Origin: Marilutibacter maris | GTDB lineage: Bacteria; Pseudomonadota; Gammaproteobacteria; Xanthomonadales; Xanthomonadaceae | Direction: 5' to 3' | Length of the DNA: 32,926 bases | NCBI RefSeq assembly: GCF_006546735.2 | Contig: NZ_VICD02000208.1 | Location: 1-32,926 of the forward strand | Part shown: one piece after another, positions 1 through 8,624 of the stretch | How the letters are laid out: each line of letters opens with the position of its first letter | How positions within the stretch are numbered: the stretch's first letter is position 1 | The notes under the pieces: generated by a model | The model's input: the letters and a program-made list of their open reading frames with translations, nothing else | The model's database searches: none | What the model was told of the DNA's origin: nothing | Translations under genes and position numbers: made by a program

Positions 1-770
1 AGCCCCGCTACGACACCGGCGGCAGCCTCAACCCCCTGCTGCCGCAGAATCTCAAGCCGAACCTGCTCGCCACTTCCGCCGCCGGCGGCACCGGCCTCTA
101 CGACCTGGCCCGCGAGCGCCTGCGCGTGTTCAGCGCCAGCACCCCCAGCGTCGCCCTGCGCGAGTACGACGGCATCGCCGGCAGCCGCGGGCTGAGCGAG
201 GCGCAGCAATACGGACGCGCGATCGCGCTGCTGCGCGCCAGCCGCCCCGGCGAAGCCGCGCGGGCATTGTCGGACCTGCTCGCCAAGCGCCCTGGCGACA
301 CCTGGGTGACCCTGGCATTGGCCGAAGCCGAGGCGCGCAGCGGCAAGCACGCATCCGCCGACAGCCGCTTCGAATCGCTGTTGCGACGTGCGCCGGGCGA
401 CCGCGCGATCGCCCTCACCTATGCCCGCACCCTGGCCGAGCGCGACACCCGCGAGGCCGGCCAGCGCGCCCAGGCGGTGCTGCGCCCCCTGCTGGCGCGC
501 TCGGGCGAGGATCCGGAGTTCCAGCAGGTCTTCGCACGCGCCTGCGAGATCGCCGGCGACCCGGTCCGCGCCGGCGAGGCCTATGCCGAGGCGGCTTACC
601 TGAACGGGCGTCCGGAACTGGCCCTGGTCCGCCTGGAAAACCTGAAGAAGCGCGACGACCTGGATTACTACGCCCGCGCCCGGATCGACTCGCGGATCGC
701 CGCGATCACCCCGACCGTGCTCGAACTGCGCCGCCAGGGCATCCGCGACGAGGACCTGCGCAAGCGCTGA
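1..770 (+). CDS. M48-family metalloprotease (BepA-like), C-terminal TPR part
   Basis: The reading frame is open from base 3 to the TGA at 768-770, so the gene starts outside the window; internal ATGs such as 126 are not the true start. About 255 residues are visible. They are alanine-rich and helical, with tetratricopeptide-like spacing (small residues followed by paired helices such as AIALLRASRPGEAARAL and WVTLALAEAEARSG). The zinc-binding HEXXH domain would lie upstream and cannot be checked. Known of the family: periplasmic M48 proteases with C-terminal TPRs (BepA/YfgC type) act in quality control of outer-membrane protein assembly. The end of the protein, AAITPTVLELRRQGIRDED, and the position just before phoB resemble Xanthomonadaceae M48 proteins as I remember them. 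The protease assignment is therefore inference from family resemblance and context. Confidence 0.72.
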   Translation, partial: PRYDTGGSLNPLLPQNLKPNLLATSAAGGTGLYDLARERLRVFSASTPSVALREYDGIAGSRGLSEAQQYGRAIALLRASRPGEAARALSDLLAKRPGDTWVTLALAEAEARSGKHASADSRFESLLRRAPGDRAIALTYARTLAERDTREAGQRAQAVLRPLLARSGEDPEFQQVFARACEIAGDPVRAGEAYAEAAYLNGRPELALVRLENLKKRDDLDYYARARIDSRIAAITPTVLELRRQGIRDEDLRKR

Positions 771-823
771 GGGGGGAACGATATCCGGCTGCGCCCGGAG
801 GTTGGGCCCCGAGCCTTTGCCCC

Positions 824-893
824 GTAGGAGCGGCGTAAGCCGCGATGGAACCCTGCCCGGAAGATTGGAGTCGCAGCTCACGCAGCTCCTACG
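824..893. repeat. Paired REP element (BIME-like)
   Basis: A REP unit begins with the GTAG tetranucleotide at 824 followed by the hairpin GAGCGGCGTAAGCCGC. An inverted, slightly diverged copy ends at about 893 (read on the other strand it starts GTAGGAGCTGCGTGAGC). This head-to-head arrangement around a short spacer is the classic BIME layout of GTAG-type REPs mobilised by REP-associated tyrosine transposases. No such transposase is in the window. Confidence 0.85.
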
Positions 894-934
894 TAACCTG
901 GTCCGTTACGCGCGAACCGGCCGCCAGCCTCTCT

Positions 935-1015
935 TATGGCAGCGGCGCAAGCCGAGATCCCCGGGCTGCGCCCAGGAATCCCCGAAATTTGCTGCGCATA
1001 CCTCGGGCCTCACCG
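935..1015. repeat. Degenerate REP plus ~55-bp dispersed repeat unit, copy 1
   Basis: Bases 935-957 resemble the REP hairpin with several mismatches. They run directly into 961-1015, a diverged copy of the unit found twice at 9211-9266 and 9423-9478. Shared landmarks are CCGGGC...GCCC, CCGAAATTTGCTGCGCA (CCAAAGTTTGCCGCGCA in the other copies) and CCTCGGGCC. The REP-then-unit order is the same in all three copies. Confidence 0.65.
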
Positions 1016-1043
1016 TTGCGCTCTCGTCACGCGCCTTGGTGTC

Positions 1044-1111
1044 GTAGGAGCGGCGTGAGCCGCGATGGGCCTTCATGGGAAAGCCATGTCGCGGCTTACG
1101 CCGCGCTCCCA
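1044..1111. repeat. Paired REP element (BIME-like)
   Basis: GTAGGAGCGGCGTGAGCCGC starts at 1044. An inverted partner at about 1089-1110 (GCGGCTTACGCCGCGCTCCC) closes the pair. It has the same architecture as the pairs at 824 and 9343, and lies about 90 bases upstream of the putative Pho box of phoB. Confidence 0.85.
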
Positions 1112-1203
1112 AGGCCCTATCCGGAACAAAGGCCGCGCCGGAGGGGGATTTCCGTACCCCGCAAGGGCCTCTGGTACGGACAACCGCCGCTTGGCGGCTC
1201 ACG

Positions 1204-1225
1204 ATGTCACGCGACAGTCACAAAA
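1204..1225 (+). promoter_or_regulatory. Putative Pho box upstream of phoB
   Basis: ATGTCAC-GCGA-CAGTCAC-AAAA shows two 7-mers spaced exactly 11 bases apart, matching the PhoB half-site layout (consensus CTGTCAT-N4-CTGTCAT). A -10-like TAGTCT follows at 1229-1234. PhoB controls its own operon in other proteobacteria, so autoregulation is a sensible reading. The implied 5' leader is long, about 185 bases. Confidence 0.6.
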
Positions 1226-1424
1226 CCGTAGTCTACTGATGCCGCTTCGGAGGGCGGACCCGGCGCTGGAGATCGGAGGCACCGCAGCCGTGAACGCGCC
1301 GCGGACCCGGTCCGCATGCGCCCCACGAAGCCGGAACCGGCCGCGGCCGGACTCCGTCGGCTCGGAAAGCCGCCAGGCCGGCGCGCCTCCGAGATGGCTC
1401 GCATCAACCCCCACTGGTGACCGC

Positions 1425-2120
1425 GTGCAGAAGCGCATCCTGATCGTAGAAGACGAACCCGCCATCCGTGACATGGTCTCCTTCGCCCTGCGCAAGGGCG
1501 AGTACGAACCGGTCCATGCCGGCGACGCCCGTGAAGCGCAGTCCGCCATCGCCGATCGCGTGCCCGACCTGATCCTGCTCGACTGGATGCTGCCGGGCAC
1601 CAGCGGACTGGAGCTGGCCCGGCGCTGGCGCAAGGAGTCGCTGACCCGCGAGATTCCGATCATCATGCTCACCGCCCGCGGCGAGGAAAACGACCGTGTC
1701 GGCGGCCTGGAGGCCGGCGTCGACGACTACGTGGTCAAGCCGTTCTCCGCGCGCGAACTGCTGGCGCGGATCCGCGCGGTGCTGCGGCGCTCGCGCGAGG
1801 ACGACGAGGACGGCAGCGTCGCGGTCGGCAACCTGCGCATCGACGGCGCCGCCCACCGGGTGTTCGCCAGCGATCAGCCGGTCCAGATCGGTCCCACCGA
1901 ATACCGCCTGCTGCACTTCTTCATGACCCACCCCGAGCGCGTGTACTCGCGCACCCAGCTGCTCGATCACGTATGGGGCGGCAGCGTCTACGTCGAGGAG
2001 CGCACCGTCGACGTGCACATCCGGCGCCTGCGCAAGACCCTGGAACCGCACGGCCTGGACGGCATGGTGCAGACCGTGCGCGGTTCCGGCTACCGGTTCT
2101 CGGCCTCGGTCGAGGCCTGA
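1425..2120 (+). CDS. phoB: Phosphate regulon response regulator PhoB
   Basis: OmpR/PhoB-type response regulator that binds Pho boxes when phosphorylated by PhoR under phosphate limitation. The GTG at 1425 is chosen because it gives 231 residues, the usual PhoB length (about 229), beginning [11 protein letters not shown]; upstream in-frame ATGs would add a non-conserved arginine-rich tail. The receiver domain spans about residues 3-120, with acidic pocket E9/D10, phospho-acceptor D53 in [10 protein letters not shown] and the conserved lysine in DDYVVKPF. The C-terminal winged helix (about 130-228) ends with [12 protein letters not shown] and VRGSGYRF. phoR follows after about 118 bases containing its own -10-like element, so the two may not be strictly co-transcribed. 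A Pho-box-like motif lies upstream at 1204. Confidence 0.95.
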   Translation: MQKRILIVEDEPAIRDMVSFALRKGEYEPVHAGDAREAQSAIADRVPDLILLDWMLPGTSGLELARRWRKESLTREIPIIMLTARGEENDRVGGLEAGVDDYVVKPFSARELLARIRAVLRRSREDDEDGSVAVGNLRIDGAAHRVFASDQPVQIGPTEYRLLHFFMTHPERVYSRTQLLDHVWGGSVYVEERTVDVHIRRLRKTLEPHGLDGMVQTVRGSGYRFSASVEA

Positions 2121-2132
2121 ACGGGGACACCG

Positions 2133-2153
2133 CGGGAGCGGCGCGAGCCGCGA
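2133..2153. repeat. Degenerate REP-like half element
   Basis: GCGGGAGCGGCGCGAGCCGC, just after the phoB stop, keeps the REP hairpin core but has lost the GTAG start and has no inverted partner. It may be a decayed REP sitting between phoB and phoR. Confidence 0.5.
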
Positions 2154-2225
2154 CCAAGCCCTACCCGCGCCTGCGATCGCAGCCCGTGCCACCCCCACCG
2201 AAGCCACGCGCCGGACCGACAACAA

Positions 2226-2231
2226 CTAGAC
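2226..2231 (+). promoter_or_regulatory. Putative -10 element of phoR, close to the start codon
   Basis: TAGACT ends 7 bases before the phoR ATG at 2239. If functional, transcription would begin at or next to the start codon, giving a leaderless mRNA. The same layout occurs before the GNAT gene at 11047 and ispH at 30420. No clear -35 is seen. Confidence 0.4.
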
Positions 2232-2238
2232 TTGCCCC

Positions 2239-3588
2239 ATGCCTCCCCGCGCTCGCTCCGCCTGGTTACGTACCCTCGGCCTGCTGGTCCTGATCCTGGC
2301 CGCCGCCACCGCGGCCGGCCTGCTGGTGGGCCAACTGTTCCCGGTGCTGGCCGCGACCGCGCTGGGCGTCGTCGCCTGGCACTACTGGCGCCTGCGCAAG
2401 GTGCTGACCCGGCTGACCGCGCGCCAGCGCCTGGCCCCCTCGAACGGCAAGGGGGTGTGGAACGAACTCGACCGCCTGCTGTACCGCAGCCAGGCCGAGA
2501 TGCGCGGCCGCAAACGGCGGCTGATGGAGATGCTGCGCGCCTACCGGGCCGCCGCCACCGCCCTGCCCGACGCGATCGTGGTGGTGGAACGCAACAGCCA
2601 GCGCATCCAGTGGTTCAACGAGTCCGGCACCCGCCTGCTGGGCCTGCGCTATCCCGACGACATCGGCACCTCGCTGGTGCAGCGCCTGCAGCCGCTGCCG
2701 CTGGCGCACTGGATGGCCGCCGGACGCAATGCCGAGGCGCTGGAGACGATGTCGCCGCTGAACCCGGCGATCACCCTCAGCCTGCGCCTGATCCCGTACT
2801 CGGAGAACCTGTGGCTGCTGGTCGCGCGCGATGTCAGCCGCCTGCTGCAACTGGAGCAGATGCGCCGCGACTTCGTCGCCAACGTGTCCCATGAGCTGCG
2901 CACGCCGCTGACCGTGATCCACGGCTATCTCGACATGCTCGACCCCGAGGAGCAGCCGGACTGGGCGCCGATGCTGGCGGAGATGCAACGGCAGTCGCAG
3001 CGCATGACCCAACTGGTCGAGGACCTGCTGACCCTGTCGCGGCTGGAATCGCAGGACCGGCTGCAGAGCGAGGAGGTCGTGTCGATGGCCTCGATGCTCA
3101 ACACCCTGCGCCGCGAGGCGCTGGCGCTGAGCCAGGGCCGCCACGACATCGAGGTCGACGACGCGGTCGACCTCGACCTGTACGGCTCCGGCAAGGAACT
3201 GCACAGCGCGTTCTCCAACCTGGTCAGCAACGCGGTGCGCTACACCCCCGCCGGCGGCCGCATCCAGATCGCGCTGCGCGCCGACGACCATGGCGGCGCG
3301 GTGCTGCAGGTCGCCGACAGCGGCTACGGCATCCCCGCCAACCACCTGCCGCGCATCACCGAACGCTTCTATCGCGTGTCCACCAGCCGCTCGCGCGAAA
3401 GCGGCGGCACCGGCCTGGGCCTGGCGATCGTCAAGCACGTGCTGAACCTGCACGAGGCCATCCTGGAGATCGCCAGCGAGGTCGGCCGCGGCAGCGTCTT
3501 CTCCTGCCGCTTCGGGCCGTCGCACGTGCGCCGGCGCGACGACGCCGCGGACCCGGCCCGGGACGATCGCACCACCTCCACCTGCTGA
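2239..3588 (+). CDS. phoR: Phosphate regulon sensor histidine kinase PhoR
   Basis: Membrane histidine kinase that phosphorylates PhoB when phosphate is scarce. The 449 residues begin with a hydrophobic N-terminal region (about 11-48, one or two membrane spans) without a large periplasmic loop, as in PhoR. A PAS-like domain follows at about 100-205 (ALPDAIVVVERNSQRIQWFN). The HisKA motif FVANVSHELRTPL carries the phospho-acceptor H218. The HATPase domain shows the N box (NLVSNAVRYTPAGG), G1 (DSGYGIP) and G2 (GGTGLGLAIVKHV). The protein ends in a short charged tail. ppk follows 32 bases downstream, so phoR-ppk-ppx may form one transcript. Confidence 0.95.
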   Translation: MPPRARSAWLRTLGLLVLILAAATAAGLLVGQLFPVLAATALGVVAWHYWRLRKVLTRLTARQRLAPSNGKGVWNELDRLLYRSQAEMRGRKRRLMEMLRAYRAAATALPDAIVVVERNSQRIQWFNESGTRLLGLRYPDDIGTSLVQRLQPLPLAHWMAAGRNAEALETMSPLNPAITLSLRLIPYSENLWLLVARDVSRLLQLEQMRRDFVANVSHELRTPLTVIHGYLDMLDPEEQPDWAPMLAEMQRQSQRMTQLVEDLLTLSRLESQDRLQSEEVVSMASMLNTLRREALALSQGRHDIEVDDAVDLDLYGSGKELHSAFSNLVSNAVRYTPAGGRIQIALRADDHGGAVLQVADSGYGIPANHLPRITERFYRVSTSRSRESGGTGLGLAIVKHVLNLHEAILEIASEVGRGSVFSCRFGPSHVRRRDDAADPARDDRTTSTC

Positions 3589-3620
3589 CCGCCCGCGGCC
3601 CCGCCCTGCCAGGAAAGCCA

Positions 3621-5720
3621 ATGAACGACGCCACCGAACCCTCACTGCCCAGCGACACGCCGCCCGTGGCCTCGTTGTACGACGGCTCCCTGTACTTCAA
3701 CCGCGAGCTGTCGCAGCTGGACTTCAATTTCCGGGTGCTGGCTCAGGCCCAGGACGAGCGGGTGCCGCTGCTGGAGCGGCTCAAGTACCTGTGCATCTCC
3801 TGCACCAATCTCGACGAGTTCTTCGAGATCCGCGCCGGATCGCTGCGCCACGCCCAGGACCTGGGCCTGCTGCCCGGTTCCGACGGGCTGGCGCCGGCGA
3901 CCGTGCTGTCGCGCATCCACGACCGCGCCGCCGATCTGGTGAGCGCCCAATACGAGTGCTGGAACGGGGTGCTGCGTCCGGCGCTGGCCGAGGCCGGCGT
4001 GCGCGTGCTCAGCCGCGACTCCTGGAACACCCGTCAGAAGCGCTGGCTGCTGTCGTACTTCCGCGACGAGATCATGCCGGTGCTGTCGCCGCTGGGACTG
4101 GACCCGGCGCACCCGTTTCCGAAGATCCTCAACAAATCGCTGAACATCGTCGTCGTGCTCGAGGGCCGCGACGCCTTCGGCCGCGCCGGCAACCTCGCCG
4201 TGGTGCGCGCGCCGCGCTCGCTGCCGCGCATCATCCAACTGCCCGAAAGCGTGTCCGGCGGTCCCAACGACTTCGTGTTCCTGTCCTCGGTGCTGTCGAC
4301 CTTCGTCGACGAGCTGTTCCCCGGCATGGAGGTCAAGGGCGCCTACCAGTTCCGGGTCACCCGCAACTCCGAACTGCTGGTCGACGAGGAGGAGGTCGAC
4401 AACATCGCGCTGGCATTGCGCGATGAGCTGGTCGGCCGCGGTTACCTGCGCGCGGTGCGGCTGGAGATCGCCGAGCAGTGCCCCGACGACATCGTCCGCA
4501 CCCTGCTGGAGAACTTCGACCTCAACGAGAACGCGGTCTACCGGATCAACGGTCCGGTCAACCTCAACCGGGTGACCCAGGTCTACGACCTGGTCGCGCG
4601 CCCGGAGCTGAAGTTCCCGCCGTTCCACTCGCGACAGCTGAGCGGCAGCGAGGCGATGTTCGAGCTGATCGGCCGTGGCGACGTGCTGCTGCACCACCCG
4701 TTCGACGCCTTCACCCCAGTGCTCGAACTGCTGCGGCAGGCGGCCGAGGACCCGCACGTGCTGGCGATCAAGCAGACCCTGTACCGCTCGGGCAAGGACT
4801 CGCCGATCGTCGAACAGCTGATCCAGGCCGCGCGCAACGGCAAAGACGTGACCGCAGTGGTCGAGCTTCGCGCACGCTTCGACGAGGAGGCCAACCTCGG
4901 TTTCGCCGATCGGCTGCAGGAGGCCGGCGTGCAGGTCGTCTACGGCGTGGTCGGCTACAAGACCCACGCCAAGATGCTGCTGATCGTGCGTCGCGAGGAC
5001 GGCCGGCTACGCCGCTACGTGCACCTGGGCACCGGCAACTACCACTCCGGAACCGCGCGCCTGTACACCGACCTGGGCCTGTTCACCGCCCATCCGGAGA
5101 TCGGCAACGACGTCCACCTGGTGTTCCAGCAACTGTCCGGACTGGCGCCGGCGATCAAGCTCAAGCGCCTGCTGCAATCGCCGTTCACCCTGCACGACGG
5201 CGTGCTCAAGCGGATCGAGCGCGAGACCCAGCATGCCCGCAACGGACGCCCGGCCCGGATCGTCGCCAAGATGAACGCCCTCAACGAACCGCAGGTGGTG
5301 CGCGCGCTTTACCGCGCCTCGCAGGCGGGCGTGAAGATCGACCTGATCGTGCGCGGCGCCTGCACCCTGCGACCGGGCGTGGCCGGCGTCTCGGAGAACA
5401 TCCGCGTGCGCTCGATCATCGGCCGCTTCCTCGAACACCACCGCGTGTACTGGTTCGGCAACGACGGCGAGCCCGACCTGCTGTGCTCCAGCGCCGACTG
5501 GCTGGAGCGCAACCTGCTGCGCCGGGTCGAGACCTGCTTCCCGGTCCTCGACCCCGAGATCGCCGCGCGCGTGCACGCCGAGACCATCACCAACTATCTC
5601 GAAGACAACCTCAACGCCTGGGAACTGCAGGCCGACGGCAGCTACGCCCGCCTCGAGCCCGACCCGGGACATCCGCCGCACTCGGCGCAGTCGGCCCTGC
5701 TCGCGTCGATCTGCGGATGA
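3621..5720 (+). CDS. ppk: Polyphosphate kinase 1
   Basis: Reversibly makes inorganic polyphosphate from ATP and works at the cytoplasmic membrane. At 699 residues it has normal PPK1 length. Domain order fits the family: N-terminal domain with YFNRELSQLDFNFRVL and CTNLDEFFEIRAG, a head domain, then two PLD-like C-terminal domains. The two catalytic histidines are visible: H449 in YKTHAKMLL (the autophosphorylated residue by family knowledge) and H606/H607 in LEHHRVYWF. A good ribosome-binding site (AGGAAAG, 3611-3617) supports the start. Its position between phoR and ppx, downstream of a Pho-regulated regulator, matches the coupling of polyphosphate metabolism to phosphate supply. Confidence 0.97.
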   Translation: MNDATEPSLPSDTPPVASLYDGSLYFNRELSQLDFNFRVLAQAQDERVPLLERLKYLCISCTNLDEFFEIRAGSLRHAQDLGLLPGSDGLAPATVLSRIHDRAADLVSAQYECWNGVLRPALAEAGVRVLSRDSWNTRQKRWLLSYFRDEIMPVLSPLGLDPAHPFPKILNKSLNIVVVLEGRDAFGRAGNLAVVRAPRSLPRIIQLPESVSGGPNDFVFLSSVLSTFVDELFPGMEVKGAYQFRVTRNSELLVDEEEVDNIALALRDELVGRGYLRAVRLEIAEQCPDDIVRTLLENFDLNENAVYRINGPVNLNRVTQVYDLVARPELKFPPFHSRQLSGSEAMFELIGRGDVLLHHPFDAFTPVLELLRQAAEDPHVLAIKQTLYRSGKDSPIVEQLIQAARNGKDVTAVVELRARFDEEANLGFADRLQEAGVQVVYGVVGYKTHAKMLLIVRREDGRLRRYVHLGTGNYHSGTARLYTDLGLFTAHPEIGNDVHLVFQQLSGLAPAIKLKRLLQSPFTLHDGVLKRIERETQHARNGRPARIVAKMNALNEPQVVRALYRASQAGVKIDLIVRGACTLRPGVAGVSENIRVRSIIGRFLEHHRVYWFGNDGEPDLLCSSADWLERNLLRRVETCFPVLDPEIAARVHAETITNYLEDNLNAWELQADGSYARLEPDPGHPPHSAQSALLASICG

Positions 5721-5727
5721 GCCACTG

Positions 5728-5761
5728 GCCTGCCGGGCTGTTCTTCAACAGCCCGGTAGGC
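5728..5761 (+). promoter_or_regulatory. Strong hairpin between ppk and ppx
   Basis: GCCTGCCGGGCTGTT and AACAGCCCGGTAGGC form a 15-bp stem (one G-U pair) around the four-base loop CTTC. No T-run follows, so it is not a standard intrinsic terminator. It begins 8 bases after the ppk stop and ends 12 bases before the preferred ppx start. It could stabilise the ppk message, attenuate read-through, or limit ppx translation. Confidence 0.6.
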
Positions 5762-5773
5762 GATCATTTCCGC

Positions 5774-7303
5774 ATGAACGGACTGCTCCACGCGGCACGA
5801 CTCCCACTGAAGGATGGCGACCTGGTCGCCGCGGTGGACCTGGGGTCCAACAGTTTCCACATGATGGTGTCCCGCTACACGCTGGGACAGCTGCGCATCG
5901 TCGATCGCCTGCGCGAGACGGTGCGCCTGGCCGAGGGCCTCGACGGCAAGGGCGGATTGGAGCCGGAGGTGAAGGCGCGCGCGCTCGACTGCCTGGCCCG
6001 CTTCGGCCAGCGCTTGCGCGACATTCCGCCGCAGCGGGTGCGCGCGATCGCCACCAACACGGTGCGCCGGCTGGCCCAGCCGCAGGGTTTCCTGGTCCCG
6101 GCCGAGACCGCCCTGGGGCACGCGATCGAGGTGGTGTCCGGCCGCGAGGAGGCGCGCCTGATCTACCTGGGCGTCGCCCACGCCCAGCCGCCCAAACCCG
6201 ACCAGTTGCGCCTGGTCATCGACATCGGCGGCGGCTCCACCGAGTGCATCATCGGCTCGGGCTTCGAGGCCATCGAACGCGAGAGCCTGCAGGTCGGCTG
6301 CGTCGCCAGCACCCGCCGCTTCTTCGGCAACGGCAAGCTGTCGAAGAAGAAATGGAACGCCGCGCTGGCCGAGGTCAGCGCCGAATTCCAGCAGTTCACC
6401 GGCGCCTACCGGGCCCTGGGCTGGAACGAAGTGCTGGGCGCCTCCGGCACCTGCAAGGCGATCGGCGAGATCTGCCGGTCGATGAAGCTGACCAAGGGCG
6501 CGGTCACCGCCGAGGCGCTGCCGCAGGTGCGCGAACGCCTGCTGCAGGCCTCGACCATCGCCGACATCGACCTGCCGGGCCTGTCGAACGAACGCCGACC
6601 GGTGATCGCCGGCGGCGTGCTGGTGCTGGAAGCCGCGTTCGATGCGCTGGGCCTGCAACGGATGATGGTCAGCAAGGCGGCGATGCGCGAGGGCGTGCTG
6701 TACGACATGGTCGGCCGCGGCGGCGCCCACGATCCGCGCGAGACCGCGGTCGCCGCGCTGATGCAGCGCTACGACATCGACGCCGGCCAGGCGCGCCGGG
6801 TCGAGGCCACCGCGCTGCGGCTGTTCGACCAGGCCGCCGAGGCCTGGGCGCTGGACGACGACGACCGGGTGATGCTGGTCCACGCCGCGCGTCTGCACGA
6901 GATCGGCCTGGCGATCGCCCACAGCCAGTACCACGTGCACGGCGCCTACCTGGCCGAGAACTCCGACATTTCCGGCTTCTCGCGCCAGCAACAGCAGTTT
7001 CTCGCCGCCCTGATCCGTACCCATCGCCGCCGGATTCCCAAATCCGCGTTCGACTCCCTGCCCGACCGCCTGCTCGACCCGGCCCGGCGCAGCGCCGCGC
7101 TGCTGCGGCTGTCGGTGCTGATGCACCGCTCGCACGAACCCGACCCGATGCCCCGGCTGGACCTGATCGTCGACGGCAACCATCTGGCGCTGACCCTGTC
7201 GCGGCGCTGGCTGGAGGCGCGTCCGCTGCTGCAGGCCGACCTCGAGGGCGAGACCGGCGACATCGCGGGACTGGGCGTGTCGTTCGAGTTCGTCACCGAC
7301 TGA
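5774..7303 (+). CDS. ppx: Exopolyphosphatase Ppx/GppA
   Basis: Degrades polyphosphate processively from its ends, opposing the neighbouring Ppk. From the ATG at 5774 the protein has 509 residues, normal for the long Ppx form. The ASKHA-fold N-terminal part shows the phosphate-1 loop VAAVDLGSNSFHMMV and the phosphate-2 motif VIDIGGGSTECI, with ASGTCKAIGEI further on. The C-terminal half contains an HD-like helical domain (HAARLHEIGLAIAHSQYHVHGAYL). An alternative ATG at 5717 overlaps the ppk stop as ATGA and would add 19 residues, but that segment encodes the strong 5728-5761 hairpin and is not conserved in character, so 5774 is preferred. Confidence 0.93.
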   Translation: MNGLLHAARLPLKDGDLVAAVDLGSNSFHMMVSRYTLGQLRIVDRLRETVRLAEGLDGKGGLEPEVKARALDCLARFGQRLRDIPPQRVRAIATNTVRRLAQPQGFLVPAETALGHAIEVVSGREEARLIYLGVAHAQPPKPDQLRLVIDIGGGSTECIIGSGFEAIERESLQVGCVASTRRFFGNGKLSKKKWNAALAEVSAEFQQFTGAYRALGWNEVLGASGTCKAIGEICRSMKLTKGAVTAEALPQVRERLLQASTIADIDLPGLSNERRPVIAGGVLVLEAAFDALGLQRMMVSKAAMREGVLYDMVGRGGAHDPRETAVAALMQRYDIDAGQARRVEATALRLFDQAAEAWALDDDDRVMLVHAARLHEIGLAIAHSQYHVHGAYLAENSDISGFSRQQQQFLAALIRTHRRRIPKSAFDSLPDRLLDPARRSAALLRLSVLMHRSHEPDPMPRLDLIVDGNHLALTLSRRWLEARPLLQADLEGETGDIAGLGVSFEFVTD

Positions 7304-7386
7304 CGACCGCCGCGCACCGGCGCCCGCCCCGGCTTTCGCGCCCGCTTCATGAGCGCCGGCTGACCGCCCGGGCCCGGCCGGCGCCT

Positions 7387-7415
7387 GCGTCATCCGCGCG
7401 TCACCTGACTGCAAC
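7387..7415 (+). promoter_or_regulatory. Putative Pho box upstream of the glycosyltransferase gene
   Basis: Three 7-mers lie exactly 11 bases apart: GCGTCAT (7387), GCGTCAC (7398) and the weaker CTGCAAC (7409). This is the phasing of tandem PhoB half-sites. It is the only recognisable regulatory motif in the 175-base gap between ppx and the glycosyltransferase. A weak -10-like TACACC stands at 7422. Confidence 0.5.
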
Positions 7416-7478
7416 GACGACTACACCTGTCCGCCTCAGGATGCTCGCAACCCTGCCGAGGGGCCGGGGGAGGCGTGC

Positions 7479-8624
7479 ATGCGCTACACCATCGTCACCG
7501 AGACCTACCCGCCGGAGATCAACGGCGTCGCACTGACCGTCAGCGGCCTGGAGCGTGGTCTTCGCGCCCGCGGTCACGAGGTCGGCGTGGTTCGTCCGCG
7601 CCAGGGCGGCGATGACCGCGCGGACGCGCACGAGCAACTGGTGCCGGGTCTGCCGCTGCCGCGCTATCCGGGGCTGCGCTTCGGCCTGCCCGCCGGCCGC
7701 CGGCTCGCCGCGCACTGGCGGCGGCAGCGTCCCGACGCGATCTACATCGCCACCGAGGGCCCGCTGGGCTGGTCGGCGCTGCGCACCGCCCGGCGCCTGC
7801 GCATTCCGGTCGCGGCCGGGTTCCACACCCGCTTCGACGAGTACATGCGCGACTATGGCCTGGCGTTCATGACCGGCCCCGCACTGGCGTGGATGCGCCG
7901 CTTCCACAACCGCGCCGATGCGACCCTGGTACCGACCCACGAACTGGCCCGCTTCCTGCGCGACAACCGCTTCGACAACGTGGTGCGGCTGCCGCGCGCG
8001 GTCGACACCCGTGCCTTCGACGCCGGCCATCGCGATGCCGGACTGCGCCGCAGCTGGGGCGTCGACGACGACGGTCTGGCCGTGCTCTACCTGGGCCGGA
8101 TCGCCGCCGAGAAGAACCTCGAACTGGCAGTACGCAGCTTCCGCGAGATCCAGCGGGTGCGCCCGGAGGCCCGCTTCGTCTGGATCGGCGACGGTCCCGA
8201 GCGGGCCCGACTGCAGCAACAGCATCCGGACTTCGTGTTCTGCGGCATGCAGCGCGGCGAGTCGCTGTCGCGCCACTGCGCCAGCGCCGACCTGTTCCCG
8301 TTCCCCAGCCGCAGCGAGACCTTCGGCAACGTGACCCTGGAAGCGATGGCCAGCGGGGTGCCGACGGTCGCCTTCGACTACGGCGCCGCGCGCGAACACC
8401 TGCGCGACGGCCGCGACGGCGCCGCGATCGCCGATGGCGACGACGATGCCTTCGTCGCCGCCGCGGTCCGCATCGCCGGCGACGAACCGCTGCGGCAGGC
8501 GATGTCCCGCGCCTGCCGCGAAGCCGTCAGCGCGCTGCGACCCGAACAGGTCGCCGCCGATCTCGATGCCGTACTCGAAGGGCTCGCCAGGAGAAGCCGC
8601 GATGCAACGGTTGCCACTGCATAA
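7479..8624 (+). CDS. Glycosyltransferase, GT4 family (GT-B fold)
   Basis: The 381-residue GT-B glycosyltransferase resembles GDP-mannose- or UDP-sugar-dependent enzymes that glycosylate lipids (SqdX, PimB and MgtA types). The N-terminal acceptor domain begins TETYPPEINGVALTVSGLERGLRARGHEV, typical of this group when read from residue 7 on. The C-terminal donor domain shows VLYLGRIAAEKNLELAV and FPSRSETFGNVTLEAMASGVPTV, which includes the E-X7-E-like motif. GGGGGAGG just upstream of the ATG is a good ribosome-binding site. The PAP2 gene overlaps its 3' end by 23 bases, so the two are translationally coupled. With the Pho-box-like repeats upstream, a role in replacing phospholipids by glycolipids during phosphate starvation is plausible but inferred. 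The sugar and acceptor cannot be told from the sequence. Confidence 0.9.
   Translation: MRYTIVTETYPPEINGVALTVSGLERGLRARGHEVGVVRPRQGGDDRADAHEQLVPGLPLPRYPGLRFGLPAGRRLAAHWRRQRPDAIYIATEGPLGWSALRTARRLRIPVAAGFHTRFDEYMRDYGLAFMTGPALAWMRRFHNRADATLVPTHELARFLRDNRFDNVVRLPRAVDTRAFDAGHRDAGLRRSWGVDDDGLAVLYLGRIAAEKNLELAVRSFREIQRVRPEARFVWIGDGPERARLQQQHPDFVFCGMQRGESLSRHCASADLFPFPSRSETFGNVTLEAMASGVPTVAFDYGAAREHLRDGRDGAAIADGDDDAFVAAAVRIAGDEPLRQAMSRACREAVSALRPEQVAADLDAVLEGLARRSRDATVATA

Larger units (their letters stand above)
771..1424. other. Gene-poor region with REP elements and the phoB promoter
   Basis: About 650 bases lie between the M48 gene and phoB. They hold two paired-REP (BIME-like) elements at 824-893 and 1044-1111, a degenerate REP plus spacer unit at 935-1015, and a Pho-box-like motif at 1204-1225. 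I see no convincing gene; open frames here are the usual high-GC artefacts. Confidence 0.7.

Noticed and set aside
1065-1424. Longer phoB starting at ATG 1065
   Set aside because: The added 120 residues are arginine-rich, cover a REP element and the Pho box, and are not part of any PhoB.
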